Counted from the stretch's first letter, positions 34,901-46,494 are shown. The stretch is DNA of 64,000 nt from Cladopsammia gracilis (GCA_022457155.1 JAJGOT010000010.1:3460001-3524000); one strand, 5' to 3'. The notes: generated by a model from the sequence alone, not told the origin. Numbers and translations are program-made.

Positions 34901-37900
34901 GACTTATGCAAGTCGCGACTTATTTGGTCTCGTATAAATGGCCCTATTATGAAAGTTCTGCTCAGTATCTTTAATTTGAATTTTAAGGATTTCGCCCACG
35001 GAATAGATAAGGCCACCTTGTACAGCATAATAAACAATACCACGGGACAGTATTACTCAGTAGTATTCATTTGAATAGGTACATCGAATCAAAAGTTAGA
35101 ACCACGGCTCAGTGTATACAGTAAACAGCACCACAGGAAAGTACTGCTCAGTAGCTTTCATTTGAATGGTCACACAACAGAATTTCATCAACCGACTCAA
35201 AAGTTAGAATCACCTTGTACAGCATAGTAAACGATCTCACAGGAAAGTACTGCTCAGCAGCATTCCTTTGCTTGGATTTCATTGTCAGGCTCAAAAGTTA
35301 ATTCGGAGCTACGTCACATGACCAAAATTGCGACTGTGGGATTTTTAATCATTTTCTACCAAGGAAACTCCATGAATATTTATTGTCTCTAGGCAGAATT
35401 TGTGACTGGATTTGAAATCACAGTGAAATTTTGTTTTATTTTCTATAGAATCACTGACATCAAATGAATGATAAACCTATTTCCGGTTTCATTTACGTCA
35501 TCCATAACCACATTTTAAGAAATACGAAGAAGTTATGCGTATTTGAGAACTAGTTTTAAATAGTTTAAACACTGAATATAATATAACTTTCAAATATGTT
35601 TAAAAATAGTATGTTATATACCTTGATAAATGGCAAGAAACCGTTTACGAGAATCCTGCTACGTGAACGCTGGATCCGCGAGGATCTTATTCAGCCAAAT
35701 AATTACAAATGTAAAATGACGATAAAAGTATAACTTTATAAAGCAAAGCTGAAAAATAGCGTGTATCATTTTGCTTCATGAAATATTTCAGCTGGCCAGA
35801 CCAGCTTTCTTCAGGTGCAAGATGTCGGAAACATTATATACTCTTTTTATAATCTCACGTCTGGCTGGAACGTGTATACAGTATGAAATAATCACGTGTC
35901 TAGCTAACAATTAAATTCATTAGCAAAACTAATGTTGTCGGCTAACAAAACGAAAACCAAATTAAAAAGTCAGTTATACGACTCAGTGTTTGTATGCTTT
36001 TCAGTTATTTGATAACGCCACGGATAAACACAATGCTTGGTTTATTCGACAGCTCGTGATGTTCAGTTTACATTTCTCGCTCCGATCTGATACTGGATTG
36101 CCTTTCGGTCAGCGGTCTAACGAGTATTTCATGTTACTGACGAAAGCTGACTTCGCCTTCCACTTTGAAGCTAACAGGCCAAAACTGCACTAAATATTCG
36201 ACTGAAAAAGCACCTTTGCTCCTCACCGAGAATAAAATATCAAGGGAGAACACACCATAGTTATATTTTTTTCAGTACATCTTCTAACTATCGTTTTTGG
36301 ACACTTGGGACGATCTTGAACTAAATTAGCCAATTTTTCCAAGGTGCACTATATTTTCATTCTGGCCAACCGCAGCCGAAGACAGTTTTTTCTGCCCTAT
36401 AGTAATTGTTAACAATTTAACTGGACTATTTATTCTGAAGTTTGAGTTTCCATTCCATGGTACAATTTTTTTTTTTTCTGTTTTCTTAAGGCCCGGCCAA
36501 ACGAACGCAACATTTCAACCCAACGTCTTGCAACATTGTTGCGCGCAACGTGTTAACACGCGTTTGGCCACCCTGTTCCAACATATTGGATGGTGTTGGA
36601 TCAAATTTGACCATTTTCAAACTTGGCCCCACGCCATCCAACATGTTTCGCGCGTTTGGCCAGCTCCTTCCCTAACCCTAACCCTAACCCTCCTATATAA
36701 AAACAGTAACATACTCAATCCTCCATGTTTCGGGGGGGGAACAGAACTGAAGAAGTACGTATTTTATGTACAATGCAGTTATTTTCTAAAACGCAAAGTG
36801 TGCTTAGGTACGTAAAAAGAAACTATCGATGAGTGTCTGCTTTCTCGGTTCCCTGATCTTAAGGTCTCTTAAGATATCCGCAACCTAATTGGAATCGAAA
36901 TGACTCGGTTACCTACATGCAACTGTACCGTTCGGACTCGATCACACTTCGCTTTTGTTCAGGTCAAGTACAATTTAACCCATTAAAACCGAACCTGTTT
37001 TGTTAGAGATTTTCTTGAAATCGTTTACTGTCCGCTTACGGGAGGTTATTTTAGACCCTGTGGACCCCGAATAGGTGTTCATGTCCGCTAACGAGAGATG
37101 TCCGTTAGTGGAGGTTCGACTGTACGTGATGTAAGGTATTCATATTATTGTTTGGTGAATTCAACGAGGTTCTTTCCATTAATGTGTTTAACTAGTTTTT
37201 TCATTTGCTCTAGATCTTTGTTGCCTGAAAAAAAAATTTAAACCGGAGCGAAAACTTTTTGATGAAGTCATTTCAATACTGTAGTCAAGGGCCACTTAAA
37301 TGCAATAACATTTTGAAAGAAAATATGCTGGAAATGCTAATAGAGGCTTTAGTGCGTGAAATAAGTGGCCAAGCGCTTTTTGCCTTAGCAACGTTGACAT
37401 CGTCTTAGAGCCGTGAAAAGGTCAAGTGTTCATGAGAGAGAAAGTGATAATCACATGTCAGCTTGAGGCAAAACACATTAAAACCATGTGGATCAATCAA
37501 TCAACACTTCACTTTATCGCGTCTTTGATTTATTGATACATAAATTAGAGAATGATTAATTTTATTTCGATTTATTTTCTTTTACTTTAAACGCAAGAGA
37601 ATAAGTGTAGACGAAAGATCTTCTCTCAGATATTTGCAACGTTTACGGTTGTTATCCCACTATACACTGAACCTTGACAAACCTTTTCGGGAAGTTTTTG
37701 AATAGAATAAACGCCTTTATCGTTTATCTTTCTGATCTTTGCATAATCGCTTGACGAATTCAGTAAACATATTTTTGTCACGTATTAACCCTTTCACTCC
37801 CAAGAGTGCCAAAAATCAAAATTCAAGAAAACTCCCAAATTTCATTTTGTAAAATAATGAAAAGCAAATGGTACCATGCGAAGTACCGCCGAAGAGGTTT

Positions 37901-40779
37901 GATTCGATGTTAGAACCACCTTGTACAGCAAAATAAACAGTACCACAGGAAAGTACTACTCAATAGCCTTCATTTCAATGGTCACACTTTACGATTTCAT
38001 CCACAGACTCAAAAGTTAATACTACTCTACGTATTGACTCTGGGAGCTCGGTGAAAGGCCAGTTAAACGACGTATCGAAGAAAGGTAACTGAAAAGCATT
38101 GGAACCCTTTTTAGAGTACCTTTCTTAAGACATACTTGAGGAAACCAATTGCAATCCAAGGCTCTTGTATCACACGGAATGATAAAAACGAGAAACGGCC
38201 TTTCTAGCTGTGACTGAACAGAAGTAATTATTTTCAGTGAGAGCAAACTAAAAATTAAAAAAAGCTGCACAGCGAACAAAACATGTGAAAAAGATGCTGG
38301 GGCTTTAACTGAGGGATGAGGAAGGTGGGTGAACTCAACCTCCAAAAGTTTGCCGGCAAAAGATCCTTTAAATAGCGCTTCTGACCGCTTCTGTACCGGT
38401 CAGTACAAAGCCTCCCTCCTCGCTCCACGTCGCTCACTATGGATGAAATCCTTAAATGTTATCATTCCGGCAAATAAAAGCTATTCAGTAGTTATTTCGT
38501 GGTGTTATGCTGTACAAGGTGGTTCTGTGTTCATAACAGTGTGACCATTCAAATGAAGGCTGCCGAGCAGTTCCCGTGGTTCTGTTTATTATGCTGTACA
38601 AGGTTTTAACTTTTTAGTCTATGAATCGACGAAATCCTACAGAATGACCATTTTAATGAAAGCTGCTCAGTAGCAGCACTTTACTGTGGTACTGTTTATT
38701 ACTCTGCCTGAAATGGCTTTAACTTTACTGTACGTATTGAATATTCATTGCCATTACCAAGATCTTAATGTGCTTAGATTCAAATTAAACCAGTCTTTCC
38801 AGAACAAACGTCTTCACTTGATGTTATATGGATACTCGCGGGACTTCTTGACTTAGTTCTTTTCGTCCCCGGCGGGGTGGATGCGGGGAGGGGGTGTAGG
38901 GAGCATAGAGCGTCCATTGTGGGAGGAGAGGGCAAAGTACTCGCCGATACGTTCAGAAGCAGGTCTAGGGGAGGGACCCGGGGGGCCACCTCTCCCCCTT
39001 ATTCCCTCCGGTTCCTTCCCCCCCTTACGATAGAGTCTGAATCCTTCACTGGAGGTTACGAGATGCTGTCTGATAACATATATTATCTCCACTGTAGGAA
39101 TTCCCGGTCACACGGGTCCCCAGGGACCAAGCGGACCTCCGGGAAGAAATGGTCTCAATGGAATTCCTGGTACCAAAGGCGACAAAGGGGACCCTGGAGA
39201 ACCCGGTCGGCGAGGAAAAAAGGGAATCGCTGGAGCACCGGGCACCAATGGCACCGACGGAATACCCGGGTGGAGAGGAAAAGAAGGCCCTAGGGGTATG
39301 AGGGGCGCGATGGGTCCTCCGGGGCCCGCTGGAGCCAAAGGTGAACCAGGTAACCCAGGTCAACAAGGACCCCCGGGTTCGGATCGTATCCTTCGGATAT
39401 GTAAATGCGAACGGAATGTCCCTACACAAGTGTTTTACGTGAATTCAGGTTATTGGGTCTCTGAGAAGCCCATGACAGGATTTCAAGACGTCACTTCCGC
39501 AAACGGGGAATTCCACCTGAAAGTTGCCGTCCCTGTGACGTATGTTCTTCATGTTGGCGGTAAGTTGGATTTTCTTGCCGTTTTCTTTCAAGGATCAAAC
39601 TCGTCCCCAGGGCCTTCTCCGTTTTCAAAATGGCGGGGCTCCTAGGTACTTGGTGTATCCCTGATCATAATGTATGGTACTTCATGTATCCCTTATTGTA
39701 ATGTATTTAGATATATTGCAGTGTAATTTGGGGTCGGATTACAGTATCTAGGGTTGAAGCACTGATTTTAGTATTTAGGGTTAAGCACTGATTCCAGTAT
39801 TTCCAGCGTATCGAAAGGGTCAGTTCTTATATATGGTATGGGCTGGCAGCATATTATCTTATATCCCTTAAAAATTACAATTTCCGGCAGCTAGTCCTCG
39901 GTGGTACAGTGGATGGAGTAGATCATACGGCCCGGGTTCGATTCCCCATTCTGCTGTTTTTATCTTCTTTTTCTACTGAAATAAAAACTAAGTGTTTAAA
40001 TTACAAAATAATAAGGGATACACCAAGTACATACCGCAGGGCGGGCGTAGAAACCGCTGGACAAGGCTGCCAAAGTGCTTCAAGTGGATTATTTTGTCAC
40101 GTGACACACGATGCAGTGGCGTTTTTGAAGTTTATTTCCAGCGATTGACAGCCGTGCATATTTTCTGGCAAGCTGAAATCGTTGTTCAAACGAACCGAAG
40201 ACATTTCATCTTGCTTTACACAACAAAACACTTCAGGATTCTTGGAGTATTTTGGCGCGGGCCTTGTCCAGCGGTTACTTCGTCCGCCATTTTGAACGCG
40301 AGAAGGTCCTGGGAGGAAATTGCTTTAGGCTAACTTCAGGCAAAAAATCAGAGGGTGAAGGAAGTGAGCTTGTAACTGGTGGTGTCAATGGTTGACCCGC
40401 ATGGTCATGAGCAAAGTAACCAGCTTAAATTCCCAAAAGTGAATTGCGAATAACATTACCATGCCGCAATGTCAAGTAATACAACTATTTCTCCTCTTGT
40501 TTTCCAGGTGATTGGGTAAACGATGACTCCGTGACACTCTTCTATCGCCTGCGCTGCGCACTTCGCAGGCGCACGGCCTACATTCCAAACGAAACCGGCC
40601 ACAGAATCTACAAGTTCAAAGAAGAAAATCGACTTGAATCAGAAACATTCACGCACGTCACAACTGCAATGAGCCACCATGGTAGGTGGAGATGCCAGCT
40701 GCAAATCAGCAAAGGAGTGGCACGAGCGTTTTATCGCTGGGATTCACAGTATGGGGAAATCAGTTTGACAATGTGGTAG
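28984..40779 (+). CDS. Secreted collagen-like protein with unassigned C-terminal domain
   Basis: Exons 28984-29057, 29257-29326, 34640-34667, 39098-39559 and 40508-40779 give 906 nt, 301 aa, with phases consistent (2, 0, 1, 1). The N-terminus has a basic start and hydrophobic core ([11 protein letters not shown]), a probable signal peptide. A short cysteine-containing linker follows (about 26-48, ending TTCC). Next come 35 uninterrupted Gly-X-Y triplets (about 49-153). A 148-residue C-terminal domain has four Cys (CKC, RLRC, WRC) and many beta-prone stretches ([43 protein letters not shown]). The domain has a faint C1q/TNF-like flavour, but I cannot assign it. A 28-nt exon encodes three GXY triplets. 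Likely extracellular matrix; trimerisation via the C-domain is inferred. Confidence 0.85.
30804..30914 (+). CDS. Candidate alternative terminal exon, cysteine-rich
   Basis: A strong pyrimidine tract and CAG acceptor (ending 30803) lead in phase 0, matching the donor at 29326, into 36 codons with four Cys (second, eighth, sixteenth and last residue) and TGA at 30912-30914. Joined to collagen exons 1-2 the reading frame is 255 nt, giving 84 aa. It would be a secreted peptide with eight cysteines after the signal region, spaced x14, x4, x0, x1, x5, x7, x19. Eight-cysteine secreted peptides (for example SCRiPs) are known in corals; whether this is related cannot be judged from spacing alone. Confidence 0.5.
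   Translation, partial: LCKTYDDCWGLFAANCYQTTESDAHITRFEQHAGQC
31690..31935. repeat. Dispersed inverted repeat with poly-A centre
   Basis: GGCAGCCACATTCTCGACC (about 31770) and GGTCGAGAATGTGGCAGCC (about 31850) are inverted around a roughly 15-A run. It continues CATGGACAGCTGTTTCGTC, a phrase also seen near 56706, so this is a dispersed family. Inside the collagen-like gene's intron 2. Confidence 0.7.
32205..32301 (+). other. Weak candidate exon in collagen-like gene intron
   Basis: Acceptor TTGTTGTTTCAG ends at 32204. In the phase set by the donor at 29057, the frame runs 32 codons containing CSDDC to TGA at 32299-32301. A GTCAGT that could act as a donor follows 32289 in phase 0. The base composition is richer in GC than the surrounding intron. 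Splice logic only, no family match. Confidence 0.2.
33088..33410 (-). pseudogene. C-terminal remnant of a reverse-transcriptase-type retroelement ORF
   Basis: Minus-strand reading: [20 protein letters not shown], then [20 protein letters not shown] and a basic helical tail ending with a stop near 33090. [10 protein letters not shown](I/V)RYAR-type tails follow the RT domain in retroelement proteins abundant in cnidarian genomes, as I recall. The RT core is absent. A 16-bp direct duplication (TCAGATTGCCTCTTGG twice, 33400-33431) breaks the upstream frame. Lies antisense inside the collagen-like gene's intron 2. Confidence 0.65.
34743..34948. mobile_element. Foldback MITE, 206 bp
   Basis: Termini AATAGGGCCATTTATACGAG and CTCGTATAAATGGCCCTATT are perfect inverted repeats extending about 40 bp (through AAATAAGTCGCGACTT). 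AAGTCGCGACTT is itself palindromic and recurs inside. Begins 75 bp after the mini-exon 34640-34667. Confidence 0.9.
34949..35300 (+). repeat. Satellite array C (about 3 units, forward)
   Basis: Degenerate copies of the 108-bp monomer (ACCTTGTACAGCATAATAAA, CACAGGAAAGTACTGCTCAG, TTTCATTTGAATGGTCACAC) directly after the foldback MITE. Confidence 0.8.
36487..36692. repeat. Dispersed repeat ending in telomere-like (CCCTAA)n
   Basis: A repeat with GCGTTTGGCCA and CCAACATNTTGGATG phrases ends in three to four CCCTAA units (36670-36692). TTAGGG is the cnidarian telomere repeat; here it is too short to be a telomere remnant and is probably part of the element. Confidence 0.6.
37905..38025 (+). repeat. 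Satellite single unit D (forward)
   Basis: One monomer (ACCTTGTACAGCAAAATAAA through TCCACAGACTCAAAAGTTA) in the intron before exon 39098. Confidence 0.75.
38435..38725 (-). repeat. Satellite array E (about 2.5 units, reverse)
   Basis: The reverse-complement monomer (TGTACAAGGTGGTTCT, GTGTGACCATTCAAATGAA, GTGGTTCTGTTTATTATGC), opposite in orientation to unit D only 0.4 kb away. Confidence 0.8.
39641..40035 (+). mobile_element. 395-bp TIR element with embedded tRNA-like Pol III promoter
   Basis: Starts CCTAGGTACTTGGTGTATCC and ends GGGATACACCAAGTACATACC, so the inverted termini share about 19 bp. Within it, 39890-39957 reads as a tRNA-like segment: A-box-like TGGTACAGTGG and a perfect B box GGTTCGATTCC. 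Flanks GCGGGGCT and GCAGGGCG are an imperfect 8-bp duplication. It sits inside another repeat (the GTCCCCAGGGCCTTCTCC family, compare 59746) in the last collagen-like gene intron. Second copy at 45956-46357. Confidence 0.82.
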
Positions 40780-41514
40780 CCGAAAACAACGGTTAAAGCC
40801 AAAGCAAAGATTGAAACCTTCAACGGTTTCGTTGACTTGCGTCTTGCTGTAAGAAACTTACATCCCATAAAGTGATAATCTTACTTACAAGGCTCTCATC
40901 GTACGTAGCTTTAGAGGGAAGGAAACACGCCGATTTGTCCCGTTTATGCCGCGTCGTTAATTAACAGGCGTTGTTTCCTCCGCAAATAATCAAATCTTAC
41001 AGTTCTAGTTTGGTTTGTTACAAGCATGGAAATCCCACTACAGCAGATTAGCAGCCACAGTGTGAGAAAATTTACACGAAAGGAGAACGGCATTTCAAGA
41101 TTGGAAATAGCACCTCTGACAGCGAGTTGCCATTGTGGCTTTGAAATGGCTCCTGTCGTCAACTCAGTCTATGGTTGACAGCAGACAATGGAACACAGTT
41201 TATATGAAATGGACAGTTGTAAAGTTGGTATTTGTTGTTTAGCGTTGTTAACCCGAGTTGATGTCTGATGAAAGTCATACATTTCATAACCAAGTTTAAA
41301 TATTTACGCCGAATAATTCAATTTTCGTTCGTGATTCTCCTTCTAGCCTTAGTAGCAAACATGTTGTTTTGCTCAACGCTTCCTGATCCGACTCGAAATT
41401 TATTACTTTATTCCGATTGCCTTTGTATTTTAATATTTTTCAATGAGGCCGAGATCCTGTTCGCTTGCCAGTCACATGTCTGCTTGGAAATGGTGAGATG
41501 GAGCGGATAGAATG
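40780..41514. other. 3' region of the collagen-like gene
   Basis: Presumed 3' UTR and downstream sequence. No further coding exon or known repeat recognised. Confidence 0.4.
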
Positions 41515-41870
41515 ATGGAGCGGTCTTCAAAGTAATGAACCAATAAGAACACGAAGCAAGTGCATGCAGCCGACTCCAAGCGCGGGAAATCGTACGCGGC
41601 CAAGTCACCATTCGTCTTGTGTCGAAAGTAATTTTACATTGTTTTGGCTTTATATTCCTATGCATTGCAATTGGCTAAAACATCTCGCGCCACCTTCTCA
41701 CCCAATCAGAAGTAAAACCAAAACCAAACATGATTTGCCCAGACGCGTTTTCCCGCGCTTGGCGTCAGCCACGCGTATTTGCTTCGAGTTTTGATTGGTT
41801 CATTGGATGGTCTGCGTTTGCCTTTGATTGGTTTTACGACAGTCCTTTGAAAACCACTCAATTGTAAAGA
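41515..41870. mobile_element. MITE of the CAATTGAGTGTC family
   Basis: Contains AAGTAAAACCAAAACCAAAC, GATTGGTTTTACGACAG and a terminal AAAACCACTCAATTG, matching 14590-15085. It abuts the left edge of the segmental duplication. Confidence 0.6.
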
Positions 41871-42768
41871 GAAATTAAATGCTAGTCGCTTTTAAGAATA
41901 CAAGGGTAATCGGCAATTCTCGCACTACGTATACTTTCCTGATAAGATTGAAGGAGAATGCATTTATCTTAAGAACGGAAATGAGCCGTTTTAGAGCGCG
42001 TATTTAAATTTACGTTAAGGCATAAATGTGTTAATTGTGTTTACATTTAAAATCGTATTGGTTAGCAGTGTAAACATAAGCATAAAGCAGCACAGTTGTA
42101 CACAATCTGCGTGCTGACTACGTGCTACTATCATTAAGTAGCTACAATGTAGCTTGTGAGATTCAGGAACGGTTATGTCAGTATTTCCCAGCAAGCGTAC
42201 AGAAGTGGAGATATAAGTCAGTTAATGATGGGATATCTATATGCCAGAACGCAAATCTTGCATACCGGGTAAGCAAGATTTGCCGTATCGCCACATAAAC
42301 ATTTGTAAAAATTTCAAAATTCACTGACCCAGCTCAAAATGAAGATGATCACCTTGTTGAGAATTGTACTGAACGTAAAGTCGACACTAATTTTATTTAC
42401 TAACCCCAACCTCAATCGAAAGCTAACCAACTACTCCGTATTTCACGTTATATAATTCTTATTATGGTGTCCGACCTCCTTTCGAGCTGCGGAATCTAGA
42501 CTCTACCCTATATCTTCGCTTCTAAGCAAATGAGATATATCGCTCAAATGTTAAGGTTTTGCTATTCTATTCTACTAACTATTTCACAGATGAAGTAAAA
42601 TCACTCTAAGACTCGTGTGGTTCTAACTTTTGAGTCTGGATGAAATCCTAAGTGTCACCATTCATATGAAATAAACGGTTGAAGTGAGGCAGATACCACG
42701 TAGCTCTTTACAACCTCTAATTTCATTAGACCTGTATATCATGCAGCTCTATTGTGAAGTGAAGCCTT

Positions 42769-42935
42769 AAAGGCCCATGTTCACCCAATCTGCTTTGCGT
42801 GCCAGGGCTGATTTTCGCACAGACGGAAAATCGAAAAATCGACGTGCCAGCCAATCATAATGCTGCATTGAACAGTTGAACCGTTTCAAAACAAAAACAC
42901 AAGCGCGCAAAGCAGATTGGGTGAACATGGGCCTT
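42769..42935. mobile_element. 167-bp MITE (copy A); copy B 50508-50673
   Basis: Termini AAGGCCCATGTTCACCCAAT and ATTGGGTGAACATGGGCCTT are perfect inverted repeats continuing to CTGCTTTGCG/CGCAAAGCAG. Confidence 0.9.
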
Positions 42936-42945
42936 CAACCTACGG

Positions 42946-43430
42946 TATTTGTTTTACTCCGAGCTTTCGCCGATCCATGGGGACGGCATCATCATGGAAT
43001 AAGAAAATATTCTACAATACAGGATTATAAAATGGAGTTGTGGCGTGGGTGACAAAAGTAATAAGTAGGTGAGAGTAATGAAAATAGATAATTAGCTGTA
43101 CAAATAATGGCGATAGTAATATACAATAAATGATGAGTTCTGATGAGAATAAGCTAAGGGTCTTTGAGTTCTGTAGATAGTTCTGATTAAGACAAAAGAT
43201 CTTTAAGTTCAGTGCATTGTTCTCGGGAATTAAGTTCGGGTTTGTGTTTTCGAATGTAGAGTGCTTCAAAAAGGCGCAGGTTGACAGGGTCTTTTTCTTG
43301 TGTCTACTTATTATTTCTGTCACCCACGCCACAACTTCATTTTATAATCCTGTACTGTAGAATATTTTCTTATTCCCTGATGATGCCGTGGATCGGCGAA
43401 AGCTCGGAGTAAAACAAATACAACAGTTAA
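42946..43430. mobile_element. Foldback element with about 110-bp arms (copy A); copy B 50683-51155
   Basis: The left arm GTATTTGTTTTACTCCGAGC...GTGGCGTGGGTGAC and the right arm GTCACCCACGCCAC...GCTCGGAGTAAAACAAATAC are near-complementary. The centre (about 250 bp) differs between copies by small deletions. A satellite array follows directly in both copies. Confidence 0.85.
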
Positions 43431-43435
43431 AGGCC

Positions 43436-43835
43436 TCAGTTGATCCGTTCATTCATATGAAAGCTATTGAACTGTGCTTTCTTGTGGTAATGTTTATTAT
43501 GCTGTACAAGGTCTACAAGGTGGCTCTGACTATGCGTCTGTGGATGAAATCCTACAGTGTGACCATTCAAATGAAAGCTATTGAGCAGTACTTTCCTGTA
43601 GTACTGTTTATTATGATGTACAAGGTGGTTCTAACTTTTGAGTCTGTGGATGAAATCCTAGAGTGTGACCATTCAAATGAAAGCTATTGAGCAGTACTTT
43701 CCTGTGGTACTGTTTATTACGATGTACAAGGTGGTTCTAACTTTTGAGTCTGTGGATGAAATCCTAAAGTGTGACCATTCAAATGAAAGCTATTGAGCAG
43801 TACTTTGCTATGGAGTTGTTTATTATGCTGTGTAC
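43436..43835 (-). repeat. Satellite array G (about 4 units, reverse)
   Basis: Monomers in reverse orientation (GAGTCTGTGGATGAAATCCT, GTGTGACCATTCAAATGAAA, GAGCAGTACTTTCCTGTGG). The homologous array in copy B has about eight units. Confidence 0.9.
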
Positions 43836-44272
43836 AAGTTCACGTTTTCAAACTTGCATTGAGTTGCGTCGACGTGCGTATTTGTTTGGCTCTACTTTTT
43901 GAGGGTCACCACAAGGAAACAAACCTTAATCTCTGGTTATCAATCTCAAAAAGAAAAGGATAATCCCGAGTCACGCCATATTAAATCGAGCAATAACACG
44001 CGTGACCCCCCGCGCACTATCGTTCCGGCTGTGGTATCAGCGTTCCCGGGGACTTCAGCGCTCGCGAGACTCCACGCGGAGGGACTGGAAGATAGTTATG
44101 CTTAGCTCTATAACTCTGGTACCTATCCCATGATTTGGGGCCATTTTTTTTCTTTTTCTTTGTAATCATTTTCCTGATTTGCCATGATTCCACCAATGTA
44201 CCTATTTATTATAATTCTTCAATTCCTGTACAATAACATGCAATAGAGAAATGTAAATGAAACCTTTAAAAG

Positions 44273-44275
<3 letters not shown>

Positions 44276-44324
<49 letters not shown>
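44276..44324. repeat. (AAT)n microsatellite, copy A
   Basis: About sixteen ATA triplets, versus about eleven at the homologous place 52424-52458. Confidence 0.95.
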
Positions 44325-44328
<4 letters not shown>

Positions 44329-45180
44329 CAGTATCGGTAACAAACGCAGAAACGAGACCACTTTGCTAAGAGAAATACATGAACATCGATTTTTAATCCC
44401 AAATGATTTAAATTTTTACAAGTGAACAGTTCCCTGAACAATAAGTTCTCTGACGTTTCATTTCAAATAATCCAAGTATTTACACCCTTTCCCTGTAGTA
44501 CAATATACTGAGAATTTTAGTGCAGCAATTACTCGTCACTCCTGTCAGAAAGACAGGGTTTTCTGCGAACGAGTGGTTTACGGCTTGTCAAAATAGCACA
44601 CTTGTTATTTTTTTGTTATTTTTTTTCTCTTATCAATAATATTTCAATTCTGCTTAGAAATAAAATAATCGGCAACTTTCTTGAGGTATGTCCAGAAATG
44701 CACGCTAATGAGATTCATGCTCTTTATGATAGACATCATGAAGTGTCCCCTAGACCTAATTCTCACCTAAACACAAGCAATTCTGTCAAATATGAAGTCA
44801 TATGGAAATTACAAATAATTGTGTGTAATATGAAGTGCCCAAAATCCGAGTTACGTGCATTTCTGGACATAAGTGACTTTCTTGCTACATATCATGCAGT
44901 GGCGTTTTTTCTACCCTTTAGTATTTCTGCGAACGAGTGATTTACGACTTGCTATTTTTTATTTTTTTTTTCTCTTATCAATAATATTTTAATTCCGCAC
45001 AGAAATAAAATAATAGACAACTTTCTTGCTACATATCATGAAGTGGCGTTTTTTCTACTCTTTAGTCACGCCTAGTTTACAATCGTATTCGAAAACTATA
45101 AAAACGACAAAACCACAGCGACAAACCAATGAAGAGTGCCGGATCTATCGTAGACCTGGATCAGTAAAAATCTTGAAAAA

Positions 45181-45338
45181 GTATAGGTAAAAACGGCAAA
45201 CTGATCCTTATGGCAAGGAGAAGAGATTGAGGCAGAAGTGAAATAAAAAGCATATATATATACAATTGCTTTTTATTTCACTTTTGTCTCAATCTCTTCT
45301 CCTTGCCGTAAGGATCAGTTTGCCGTTTTTACCTATAC
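45181..45338. repeat. Long hairpin with short (TA)n loop, copy A
   Basis: Arms of about 73 bp: the left starts GTATAGGTAAAAACGGCAAA and the right ends TTTGCCGTTTTTACCTATAC. There are only a few mismatches, and the loop holds about five TA units. Confidence 0.93.
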
Positions 45339-45955
45339 TATTATAATCGTAGCCTATATGTAACTGACAAGTACCAGTTAGCATGGCAACAAAACATGTA
45401 AAAGCGTCATTATATTTGGTTTATGTCTATCCTCGCTTTCTTTATCGTGACAACGACATGATATTTCAGATTCTTTGCCTGTTGCTCATAGTCACGCGCT
45501 GTGAAGTTGGTCAACTGGCAACCATTTGATTTTGGTGGAAAAGCTGTAAGGAATTAAAAAACCTGTAAGAAATAAGATTAAATACTAGAGTTTTCTCAAG
45601 TAAAATGTCGCCTGAAACTTTAGCTGAATATCCGATTTAACACCTTTTCTTTTCGGAGGAATAAAAAATTGCGTTTTGGGTAAGAAATCAGGTCGGCTAA
45701 GATTTTCGAAAAGGTGAAAGCAACAGGTAAATTCGGGGGCCGAAAGATTCCTTTCCCTGATATTTTTCTGCCGATAAAATATTCCGCTAAAAACTGAAAC
45801 GAAAAGCTCAAAAGAGATTAAAATGATATGGAAAAAACACTGAGTACAACGCCATTCCAAGCTCAATCCTAAACATTGCCTGTTGGGTTCCCCTGATATA
45901 CTATTTCTGTGCTCATATGCATAACGTATATTATACTACAACGGACTGAATGGGC

Positions 45956-46357
45956 GGTATGTACCTGGTGTATCCCTTATTATTTTGTATTTAAACACTT
46001 AGTTTTTATTTCAGTAGAAAAAGAAGATAAAAACAGCAGAATAGGGAATCGAACCCGGGCCGTATGATCTGCGCCATGCACACCATCACTACACTACCGA
46101 GGACTAACTGCCGGAATCTGTAATTTTTAAGGGATATAAGATAATATACTGCTAGCCCAGGCCATATATAAGAACTAACCCTTTCGATACACTGGAAATA
46201 CTGGAATCAGTGCTTAAACCTAACTACTAAAATCAGTGCTTCAACCCTAGATACTATAATCCGACCCTAAATTACGCTGCAATATATCTAAATACATTAC
46301 AATAAGGGATACATGAAGTACCATACATTATGATCAGGGATACACCAAGTACCTAGG
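45956..46357 (-). mobile_element. 402-bp TIR element with tRNA-like promoter, private to copy A
   Basis: Bounded by a perfect 8-bp target duplication GAATGGGC (45948-45955, 46358-46365). The empty site GAATGGGC survives once in copy B near 53987. The termini GGTATGTACCTGGTGTATCC and GGGATACACCAAGTACCTAGG are inverted. The tRNA-like segment (B box as GGAATCGAACC on the plus strand, about 46045-46056) reads on the minus strand. Same family as 39641-40035. The 8-bp duplication suggests hAT-related mobilisation. Confidence 0.93.
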
Positions 46358-46494
46358 GAATGGGCAAGGAAACACCGCATGCACAAAGGCTAAATTTTAT
46401 GAACAAGTAAGAAATAACACGAGTATGCAAATTCTCTCTCTTTTTTGAGCGTTCCTATATTAGACTAGACTTAACTGAATTATGTCTCATATAT

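Noticed and set aside
39890..39957. Possible functional tRNA gene
   Set aside because: Has A- and B-box-like motifs, but I could not fold an acceptor stem or a standard cloverleaf. It sits inside a transposon present in another copy.
43388..43690. 100-aa frame with repeated '[16 protein letters not shown]'-like phrases
   Set aside because: It is the satellite monomer read in one frame. The apparent protein repeat follows the 108-bp DNA repeat, and most units break the frame.
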